Part shown: one piece after another, positions 52,613 to 59,851 of the stretch
How positions within the stretch are numbered: position 1 is the stretch's first letter
How the letters are laid out: every line of letters begins with the position of its first letter
From: Streptomyces sp. MNU76
Lineage (GTDB): Bacteria > Actinomycetota > Actinomycetes > Streptomycetales > Streptomycetaceae
Reading direction: 5' to 3'
Assembly (NCBI RefSeq): GCF_020982545.1
Contig: NZ_JAJKLK010000006.1
Coordinates: 1 to 64,000, forward strand
DNA: 64,000 nucleotides
The notes under the pieces: model-generated
Told to the model about the DNA's origin: nothing
The model's database searches: none
What the model saw: only the letters and a program-made list of their open reading frames with translations
Translations under genes and position numbers: made by a program

Positions 52613-54690
52613 GCGTCCTCCGTACCGGTCTTGCCGTCGCCCTCGACCGCGTTCGTACCGGCCGGGATCGGCACGCGGTAGACGCCCGTGATCTCGTCCT
52701 GGACGTCCCAGGTGCTGAAGGAGACCGACTTGCCGGGGCGCGGGGCGTGGATGATCTTCTTGGTCTTGGGATCCCAGACGAGGCCCACGTGCCCGGAGAA
52801 GCCGCCTCCCTCGGGCCGGAAGAAGATCAGGTCACCGGGTTGCGCCTCGGACAGCGGCACCTCGTACTTGCGGAGCCTGGGCTCCTGATCACGGGTGGTG
52901 GCGCCGATGTTGATCTTCCCGTCGCTGGCCATGTAGTACGCCCACTGCGTGAAACTGGAGCAGTCGAAGCTGGTCGGGTTCCGGCCCTGGAGGCGCGGCG
53001 CGCCGTACACGTACGGGACACCGACCCCGCGCTGCGCCCAGCCGAGGACAGCGCGGATCACCGGGTCGTCGGAGTCGGGGAGGACACCGGAGGCCCCGGC
53101 GCCGTCGGGGGCGACGGCCGCGCCGCCGTTGTCCTCGGCGCACTCCTCGTACTGCGCGTTGCGGCCCTCGCCGTTACTGTCGCCCGGGACGGTGCCGTAG
53201 TCGGGGTTGGCGGTGACCCGGCCCGCCATCCACTCCGCCGGGTCGACCATGCCGGGGCCCTGGTCCTGGCCGCCGACGAACGGGTTGTCGACACCCGGGA
53301 CGAGGACCTCCCAGTGCAGATGAGGGCCGGTGACATTGCCGGTCGCACCGATCGTGCCGATCTGGTCACCGCGCTTGACGGACTGGCCGACGGACACCTT
53401 GATCGAGGTCTGGTGGGCGTAGAGCGTGATGACACCGTCCGCGTGGCGGAGCTTGGTCATGTTTCCGTACGACCCGCCCGGCCCGGCGACGATGACCTCT
53501 CCGTCGGCCGGAGCATAGATCGGCGTGCCGGTGGTGGCCGTCAGGTCCAGGCCGGTGTGGTAGCCGAGGCTCCACATGTTGCCCTGTTTGTGGTAGGGCG
53601 TACCTATCTGGTAGGTACCCTTCTTCATAGGCCACTGCCAGTCCTTGCCACCGGTGACGGGCTTGGCGGCGGGGAGCGCGAGGGTCGTCGAACCGGCGTC
53701 TGCGTCTGCGGAGTACGCGGCCAGGGACATCGCGGTGGTGGTGTCGTCGCCGCCGTCGTCCAGCGGGGGCGTCGACCAGGAGCGGGCCGGGCTCGCGGCG
53801 ATGCTGAGGGCCCGGCTGGGCTGGGCGCCGTTGCCGACCGGCTCGGGGATGTCCGACTGCTTCCCCAGGGTGGGGAAGGCTGGGTTCTTCTCGATCGTCT
53901 CCTTCAGATGGGCGTACCAGCGCTTGATGAGGTCCTTGTCACCGGTGAGCGCGCCTCGGTAGCGGGCGGACTGGGTGAGGACGACACGCGGGTAGACGCT
54001 GTTGGAGGAGGCCGAACCGGAGTAGATCTGGAGGGCCTTGAAGGGCTGGGTCTCCGCCTTCTTGGCGTGCAGGAAGTTGGCTGCGGCGTAGGCCGCGTCA
54101 TCGATGTTGTACAGGTCCCTCTTGCCGTCGCCGTTGCCGTCGTCGCCGTAGTCCGTCCAGGCCGGTTTGCCGAACTGCAGGATGCCCATGTAGCCGAGGG
54201 AGTTGGCACCGCCGGGCGCGGCCGAGGGGTCCTGGCCGTACTTGGTCTCCTGGTACATCTGCCCGGCGATCATGGTCCAGTCGAGACCGTCGTAGCGGGC
54301 GGCCGCGCGCATCGCGGCGAGGATCATCTTCGGCGGGATCTCGTTGCGCGCGGTCTCGCTCGGCGTGTACATCTTCCCGGCCGGCATGACCGGGTTGGTG
54401 GCCGCCGCGTCGTCGGTGTTGCCCGCCTCGGCGTTGTCGGCGTAGTCCTCACAGGAGGCGGCGGCGGCTCCCGCTCCCATGCCTCCGAGGAGCGATCCCA
54501 GCAGCACGAGGACGAGGGTGCCGCTCCCGGCCAGGGGCAGGAATCCGACACCCGCTGCTATCCACAGCCACTTCTTGTTGTTGTTCTTCTTGCCGCCACC
54601 CGAGCCGTTCTTGACCTGGGCCGCCGCCTTGGCCGCCTTGGCGACCTTCGCCGCCTTCGCGGCGGCGGCCAGTACCGCCGGTGCCACCAT
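52609..54690 (-). CDS. Three-domain cell-wall hydrolase (SLT, M23 peptidase, NlpC/P60)
   Basis: A 693-residue membrane-anchored protein with three wall-cutting domains. The basic N terminus and one membrane helix (WLWIAAGVGFLPLAGSGTLV) come first. A lytic-transglycosylase-like domain follows (about 115-260; MIAGQMYQETKYGQDPSA, LGYMGILQFGKPAW). The M23 peptidase domain is at about 370-490 (GYHTGLDLTATTGTPIYAP, LYAHQTSIKV, GPHLHWEV). NlpC/P60 is at about 545-690 (TSFDCSSFTQWAYYM with the catalytic Cys, SGHVGLVWD with His). Such enzymes open peptidoglycan for a secretion machine in Gram-positive type IV systems. Overlaps the lipoprotein gene by 4 bp. Confidence 0.9.
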   Translation of the reverse strand: MVAPAVLAAAAKAAKVAKAAKAAAQVKNGSGGGKKNNNKKWLWIAAGVGFLPLAGSGTLVLVLLGSLLGGMGAGAAAASCEDYADNAEAGNTDDAAATNPVMPAGKMYTPSETARNEIPPKMILAAMRAAARYDGLDWTMIAGQMYQETKYGQDPSAAPGGANSLGYMGILQFGKPAWTDYGDDGNGDGKRDLYNIDDAAYAAANFLHAKKAETQPFKALQIYSGSASSNSVYPRVVLTQSARYRGALTGDKDLIKRWYAHLKETIEKNPAFPTLGKQSDIPEPVGNGAQPSRALSIAASPARSWSTPPLDDGGDDTTTAMSLAAYSADADAGSTTLALPAAKPVTGGKDWQWPMKKGTYQIGTPYHKQGNMWSLGYHTGLDLTATTGTPIYAPADGEVIVAGPGGSYGNMTKLRHADGVITLYAHQTSIKVSVGQSVKRGDQIGTIGATGNVTGPHLHWEVLVPGVDNPFVGGQDQGPGMVDPAEWMAGRVTANPDYGTVPGDSNGEGRNAQYEECAEDNGGAAVAPDGAGASGVLPDSDDPVIRAVLGWAQRGVGVPYVYGAPRLQGRNPTSFDCSSFTQWAYYMASDGKINIGATTRDQEPRLRKYEVPLSEAQPGDLIFFRPEGGGFSGHVGLVWDPKTKKIIHAPRPGKSVSFSTWDVQDEITGVYRVPIPAGTNAVEGDGKTGTEDA

Positions 54691-54696
54691 CGCGCG

Positions 54697-55386
54697 TCAC
54701 GCCCCCGAGTCGTCGGAGGCGCCCACGTCACCGAGCCCGAAGATGTCGAAGCCGGAGACGACCCACTTGCCGTTGACCTCCTGGACGCTCACCAACCACT
54801 GGTTCGACTCGGTGATGGTCTCGCCGCCCTCGGTGCGCGTGGCCTTCACCTCGACCAGGCTGGAGATGGAACGGCCGCTGCCACGCACCAGATCGTCGGA
54901 GATCACCGCGTCGCGCTCCACGGCGGCGGTGCCCTTGGAGGTGCACCGCTCGGCCTGGCAGGTGGCCCACGCCTTGCCGGTGGGCAGCGCCGTCAGCTCC
55001 TTCATCCGCTCGTCGTTCAGGGTGAGTTCGAGCAGCGGTGCCCGCCAGGCCGCCGCCCTGGCCGTGTGGTCGTAGGTGTTGATGCCGGCCATGTACCGCG
55101 TCATGATCCCGTGGGCCTCGGCGGCCTCGGCTACCGAGACGATCGGCGCGGTGGCCGCGTCGCGGCCTCCATCCGTCGTGTCCTCGTCGGAGTCGGAGGT
55201 CTCCTGTCCGCCCGATCCCGTGCCGCCCTGGCCGGCGGTGGCGGTGGGGCTCGCCGAGCCACCGTCCTCGTCGCTCCCCTCGTCCCCGTCGAAGACGGTG
55301 AACACGGTCAGGACGGCGATCAGGAGAACGCCGAGCACCCCCAGGGCCAACAGCCCCGTGCGCTTGTTCTCCTCAGGCAACTCCAC
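54697..55386 (-). CDS. Single-pass membrane protein, possible VirB8/NTF2-type component
   Basis: A 229-residue protein with one N-terminal membrane helix (LLALGVLGVLLIAVLTVFTVF), an acidic and Ser/Gly-rich linker and a C-terminal globular domain (HGIMTRYMAGINTYDHTARAAAWRAPLLELT, ISSLVEVKATRTEGG, WLVSVQEVNGKWVVSGFDI) reminiscent of NTF2-like VirB8/TcpC folds. It starts at GTG 55386 after GGGAGG. It lies 6 bp upstream of the wall hydrolase. VirB8-like function is inference from layout and fold pattern. Confidence 0.65.
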   Translation of the reverse strand: MELPEENKRTGLLALGVLGVLLIAVLTVFTVFDGDEGSDEDGGSASPTATAGQGGTGSGGQETSDSDEDTTDGGRDAATAPIVSVAEAAEAHGIMTRYMAGINTYDHTARAAAWRAPLLELTLNDERMKELTALPTGKAWATCQAERCTSKGTAAVERDAVISDDLVRGSGRSISSLVEVKATRTEGGETITESNQWLVSVQEVNGKWVVSGFDIFGLGDVGASDDSGA

Positions 55387-55719
55387 GCTCCCGCGCCTCC
55401 CTTGTGCTGAGCCGGTACGGCGGTCGACGGGTGACCGGGACACGGTAGGGGGAGGTGTGGGGCGGGGAGCCGAAGGGATTCCCGGCGGGGAAAGCACGGG
55501 GTGCCGCCGGGAAAGAGCGGGACACGCGAGCAGGGGGCGGCTGGCCGTGCCGCCCGGACGGGCCGCCCGGCGTCACCGCCCGGGCAGGGGCGAGGCGGGC
55601 CGTCGGCGTCCGAGGCACTCGTCTCGGCCCGTACGCCCGGCATCGCTTCGTCGCGCTGTTCCCCGCCCGCTCGTCGCGCTCACTCCGGCCGCGCTGTTCC
55701 CCCCACCCGTCCGTCCCGC
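55387..55719. other. Intergenic region with a tandem duplication of a gene end
   Basis: No gene is supported. At its right end, 55653-55690 and 55691-55730 are adjacent near-identical copies (GCGCTGTTCCCC start and CGCTCACTCCGGCC end); the second copy contains the DUF4913 stop codon at 55720. The rest is GC-rich without hairpins of terminator grade. Confidence 0.5.
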
Positions 55720-56082
55720 TCACTCCGGCCGGGCGTCCACCGGCAGCGGGTCGAACGGATAGGCCGTGTGCCCGTCCTTGGGTGAACACGCCGCGAACGG
55801 GCCCGCGTCGGCGTCCATCAGCACCCGTAGATGCGGGTCGGCGTGGTGCAGCCACCACGTCGACATGCCGAGCGCCGAATCCTGGCGCAGGTGTTCCCAG
55901 GCCAGCCAGAGCGCGGAGAGGCGGGCGCCTGCCTCGGGGTGCTCCCACCAGCGGGGGCACCAGGTCGCCGACGAGCCGTTGACGCGGCGGCGGACCATCT
56001 GGGCGAGGTAGTCGGAGACGAACGCGTAGACGTCCGCGAAGTAGAACTCCGGCTGTTCGGAGGATGCTTCGGTGCCGCTCAT
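55720..56082 (-). CDS. DUF4913 protein
   Basis: A 120-residue protein of the DUF4913 family, recognised by FYFADVYAFVSDYLAQMVRRRV, WCPRWWEHPEAGARLSALWLAWEHLR and DPHLRVLMDADAGPFAAC. Members are common in actinobacterial conjugative and type IV-like loci but have no defined function. No membrane helix. In the minus-strand half of the secretion locus. Confidence 0.8.
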   Translation of the reverse strand: MSGTEASSEQPEFYFADVYAFVSDYLAQMVRRRVNGSSATWCPRWWEHPEAGARLSALWLAWEHLRQDSALGMSTWWLHHADPHLRVLMDADAGPFAACSPKDGHTAYPFDPLPVDARPE

Positions 56083-56130
56083 CGTTCCGCTCCTGCGGGC
56101 TGCTGTCGGGGGCCGGGGACGGTGGAGGGA

Positions 56131-56769
56131 TCAGGTCAGGACGATGCCGAGGAGCAGGAGCACCACGACCACAGCGCCCATCACGATGCGCGCCGTCGGG
56201 TCCTCGCGCTCCCACAGGTCGTGGACGAGGGCCCAGCCGGTGAGCCGGGCGGCGCGGCCGCCGTGGAGACCGGGCGCCTGGCCCTGCTGATCCACGTCCA
56301 CGTCCACGTCCTCCCCGTCCGGCGGGAGCGGCCCGGACTCGGGGTCGGCGTCGAAACCGACCGGCAACCCCTGCTGCTCCTGGGCCACCAGGACCATCTG
56401 CTCCAGGAGTTCGGGAATCGTGTGCGGGGTGAGGGGATAGGTGAAGGTGCCGTACGGCGTCTCCATGCACAGCCGCGCCTGCCAGGGGTTACCGGGCTCG
56501 TAACCGTCGACCCAGGCGTGGTCGGCCTGGAAGACCTGGGGCGCCGCCGGTACGGCCGCGGGGGCGGGAGCCTGGACGGAGGCGGGAGCGGGGGCCGGAA
56601 CGGGCGCCTGCGATGTCGGCGGGGTGTGCTGGACCGACGTCTCCTGGACCGGCGGCGTCTGCTGCGCAGGCCGCGCCGGCTCGACCGGCTCGACCGGTAC
56701 GGTCTGCTGGGGGACGCCCCAGGCGCGCGGTTCGGGCTGCTGCTGCGGGTGCCCGTTGTGGTCGGTCAA
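56131..56769 (-). CDS. Tail-anchored Pro/Gln-rich protein of the type IV locus
   Basis: A 212-residue protein. The first 85 residues are Pro/Gln/Ala-rich. A small domain follows (DHAWVDGYEPGNPWQARLCMETPYGTFTYPL, PELLEQMVLVAQEQQGLP), then an acidic stretch and a C-terminal membrane helix (RIVMGAVVVVLLLLGIVL), giving a tail-anchored layout. Start taken as TTG 56769 (MTDHNGHPQ), with AAGGACGAGAG upstream; its start resembles that of the divergent TcpC-like protein (MTDHNSPAG), which supports this choice. Function unknown. Confidence 0.6.
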   Translation of the reverse strand: MTDHNGHPQQQPEPRAWGVPQQTVPVEPVEPARPAQQTPPVQETSVQHTPPTSQAPVPAPAPASVQAPAPAAVPAAPQVFQADHAWVDGYEPGNPWQARLCMETPYGTFTYPLTPHTIPELLEQMVLVAQEQQGLPVGFDADPESGPLPPDGEDVDVDVDQQGQAPGLHGGRAARLTGWALVHDLWEREDPTARIVMGAVVVVLLLLGIVLT

Positions 56770-57114
56770 CTCTCGTCCTTCGCCGGGTCCGTCGGGTGCA
56801 GGGTGTTCCGGGACGTCGTGCGTACCGCGGACGTGCGCCGCCGTACGGCACGCGTGCCCCGCGCATTGTGGGCCCAAGGCGGGTCAGGACAGCGAGCCCG
56901 CTTTCCCGCCGTGTCCCTGACACTTTTCCCGGCCGTTTTCCCGGAGGCCGCCTCGCCGGGAATCCACGCTCTCCCGGAGGGGAAAGCGGCGGCGGTCCGG
57001 TGACAGGTCTTTGTCACACTGCCTGCGCACCTGGCTGGGCCAGGGCCCGTCGTGCGGTGCGGTCGTGACCCGCCCAGGCGGACGGGGAACCGACTCGCTG
57101 GAGTAACCGACTCG
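56770..57114. promoter_or_regulatory. Divergent promoter region of the two halves of the type IV locus
   Basis: This 345-bp gap drives both arms. Two inverted repeats stand out: GTCAGGACA (56883-56891) with TGTCCCTGAC (56912-56921), and GTGACA-N6-TGTCAC (57000-57017). Both share a GACA/TGTC core and might be binding sites of one regulator. No regulator gene adjoins, and no clear -35/-10 pair was seen. Confidence 0.45.
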
Positions 57115-58888
57115 ATGACAGACCACAACAGCCCTGCTGGCGCGGTCGGCGGAGGCCAGCCTTCCGGGCAGCCCGGGTCCTTCGGTCCTCCCCCACAAAC
57201 CCAACAGCCGCAGCAGCCGCAGCAGCAGGCGTGGCAGGGGCAGGGGCAGAACGCCCCGGCGCCGCACCAGGCGCAGCCCGCGGCTCCCCAGGCCTCCCAC
57301 CCCAGCCGCAGCAGCTCCTCCGACGCGGCCCGCGCGGGTCGCCGCCGCCTGGGTGCGCAACACGCCCCAGGCCGGTCAGGCCGCCGTACCGGCGCTGCCG
57401 CCGCGCGAGACGCGTCCCGCGAGCGAGTCGAAGAAGGAGAAGCGCGAGCGCGAGCGGGCGGCCCGCAAGGCCGCGTACGAGCAGAAGAAGGCGGCGAAGG
57501 AGCAGCGCAAGAAGGGTGGTTCGGCACCGGCCCCGCCGCTGCCTCGGCCGCCCGGCCCGCCTCGCCGACCGCCCCCACGCCGCCGGGGTTCGCCCGCGCA
57601 CCAGGCGAACGTCCCGGCCAACGCCACGCTCACCCTCAGGGCCGGCGCCGCCTCGGCGACCGGGGCCGCCGCGGGGAGCACAGACGCCGGGCCCTTCGCC
57701 ACAGGTCCGGCCGCCGGCGCTTCCGCCCAGCCCGCCGCCAAGGCCACCCCCGCCGGCGACTTCGTGGTTCCCAAGCCCGGTGGCCGTATCCCCGCAGGTG
57801 GCCGCCGTACGCATGTCGCCCTCCGGGCCACCCTGCTGATCACCACCTGTGTGTTCGCGCTGGGCTCGTGCGGGGTGATGGGGTTGGTGATCGGCAAGTC
57901 GTCGACGCCCGCGACCGCCGGGCTCGACCCCGCCGACGCGGCCAAGTACCGCCTCAGCGAGTTCCCGACCCGGCAGGCGGCGACCTTCGCCGAGCAGTAC
58001 GCGCTGCTGTGCATGACGTACTCCCCCGAGACCGCGTCCACGCGCCGTGACGACCTCGCCCGCTACATCTCCTCCGGCGTCGACGGCGAGTGCGGCTGGG
58101 ACGGCAAGGGAACGAGCAAGGCCGTCGCCGCCACCTGGGACGGCACCGCCGAGACGCTGCCCGAGTACGGCGACCACGGCCGCTACCTGGGCGTGCAGGT
58201 CCGTAGCGAGGGCGGCAAGCTGACCACGCTCACCGTGCCCGTCTATGTGAAGGACCTCGCGACCGGCGAGGGCATGCGCATCGCGGGCGACGTCGGCCAG
58301 ATGCCGCTGCCGCCCCGCGCGGACGTGCCGCCGGTCGACCAGGACGCCGAGGTCGTGGACGACACCCTGTCCGACCAGCTGCGGGAGCAGGTGCTGCCCG
58401 GCTACTTCGAGGCATGGGGCGCGTCCGACACCACGGCCATGGCCCGTTTCACCACGTCCGACGCCACGCAGACCGCGACCACCGGGCTCTCCGGCGAACT
58501 GTCCGAGCCCACCGTCAGCGAAGTCGACGCACTGGTACCGAGGAATGTCCAAGGCACCGACCCGTACACCTACGCCGACGGCCAGGCCGTCCAGCTCCGG
58601 GTGGTCGTCGCCTGGACCGACCCGGCCGGCGGGGCCGTGAACCGCTCGTACCGGATGACCGTGGTGAACACGGCCCAGGGCTGGTTCATCAAGGACGTCC
58701 GTGGCGGTGTGCCGGACGCGGAGGGCGGCCGGGCCGACGTGGACGAGGAGACCGCCGCGCCCGACGACGAGACCGGGTCCGACGAGGACACGGCGCCCGA
58801 TGAGGACGGCGCCGCCTCCCCGTCGGAGTCACCGTCCGCCTCCAAGTCCCCCCAGTCCTCGAAGGACAAGCAGTCCGACAAGTCCTGA
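57115..58888 (+). CDS. TcpC/VirB8-like conjugal transfer protein, frameshifted
   Basis: An approximately 590-residue protein in two frames. The N-terminal part starts MTDHNSPAG at ATG 57115 (GGAG upstream) and is Gln/Pro-rich. The main frame carries NTPQAGQAAVPALPPRE, a coiled coil (ESKKEKRERERAARKAAYEQ), a membrane helix (ATLLITTCVFALGSCGVMGLVIG) and two NTF2-like domains (FAEQYALLCMTYSPETAS and QVLPGYFEAWGASDTTAMARF), as in TcpC of conjugative elements, then an acidic tail. The frames meet if one G is removed from GGG at 57336-57338, giving SDAARAVAAAWVRNTPQ. The Pro/Arg-rich stretch at about 57530-57610 may hide a second, compensated shift. First gene of the plus-strand arm. Confidence 0.72.
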
Positions 58889-58947
58889 GCGGGGCCACGT
58901 CCCCCTCTTCACCACGCTTTTCACCGTCTGATCGAGAGGAACCACCC

Positions 58948-59223
58948 GTGTACCTGGCAGCCACCCTGGATTCGATGTTCGGAGAGATCCAGGACATCCT
59001 CACCAACGCCGGCACGATGGTCGCCGTCATCGCCCTCCTCGTCCTCGGCATCCGCATGCTGCTGTCGATGAAGCGCGGTGACGGCATGCGCGAGGCATTC
59101 CAGGGCTTCGGCATGATCGCGCTCGCCGCCCTGATCATCGGCGGCGCCAGCGGCCTCGCCGGTGTGCTGATCGACCTCGGCAGCCAGATCGGCGGCGGCG
59201 AGGGCGGCCAGGGCAACAACTGA
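58948..59223 (+). CDS. Small two-helix membrane protein (VirB2/pilin-like candidate)
   Basis: A 91-residue protein with two membrane helices (MVAVIALLVLGIRMLLSM and FGMIALAALIIGGASGLAGVLI) around a basic KRGDGMREAF loop, and a Gly-rich tail. The size and two-helix shape match VirB2/TrbC-like pilin subunits. Starts at GTG 58948 after GAGAGGAAC. Immediately downstream of the TcpC-like gene. The pilin role is inference. Confidence 0.7.
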   Translation: MYLAATLDSMFGEIQDILTNAGTMVAVIALLVLGIRMLLSMKRGDGMREAFQGFGMIALAALIIGGASGLAGVLIDLGSQIGGGEGGQGNN

Positions 59224-59275
59224 CGTCCGTCCGACGGAACGTCAGCCACCCTAGGAACGAGGGGAGTCAGCCGCG

Positions 59276-59758
59276 ATGGCCCAGGAGGCACCGGAGCCGC
59301 TGGTCGCGTACGACCACACCGATCTGGTCAACCGTCCCAAGCGGATCTGGAACTGGGGCAACATCCCGCTGCCCGGCCTGCTGCTGCCCGCGCTGGGCGC
59401 GGCCTTCGGCTTCGGCCTGGTCTGGCTCATCGCGCTGTTCACCCTGTCCGCGTTCCTGCCGTTCCTCGCCATGTCGATGTGGACGTCGATCCTCTACTTC
59501 GGACCGCCGTTCGCCGTCTACTTCGTCTGGGGGCGGCCCCTGCCTTCGGCGCTCACCCTGAGCCAGCAGCTGGTGGTGTGGACCGACTGGTGGTTCCAGC
59601 CCAAGCGTCTCCAGGGGCTCTCCGCCGACCAGGAACCGGAGGAACTGCACTGGCAGGTCATCCTCTGGACCCCCGGTTCACCACGCTGGCAGGCGCGTTA
59701 CGACGACGCACGCCGGGCGGCCGCCGAACGCGGCACCGCGTTCGCGGCGCACCGCTGA
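59276..59758 (+). CDS. Membrane protein of the type IV locus (TcpE/VirB3-like candidate)
   Basis: A 160-residue protein. It has two to three hydrophobic segments (LPGLLLPALGAAFGFGLVWLIALFTLSAFLPFLAM and a third near SILYFGPPFAVYFVW) and a soluble C terminus (TDWWFQPKRLQGLSADQEPEEL). Located just before the VirB4-like ATPase gene, the place of VirB3- or TcpE-type proteins that associate with the VirB4 ATPase. It starts at ATG 59276. Function inferred from position. Confidence 0.7.
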   Translation: MAQEAPEPLVAYDHTDLVNRPKRIWNWGNIPLPGLLLPALGAAFGFGLVWLIALFTLSAFLPFLAMSMWTSILYFGPPFAVYFVWGRPLPSALTLSQQLVVWTDWWFQPKRLQGLSADQEPEELHWQVILWTPGSPRWQARYDDARRAAAERGTAFAAHR

Positions 59759-59851
59759 GCCACTACCGCGCACCGATTGGTCTCGCACCGACCCCCGGTT
59801 CCGCACCGACCCACCGCCAACCGACCTCGATCCACCGCAGGTGACTCCTCC

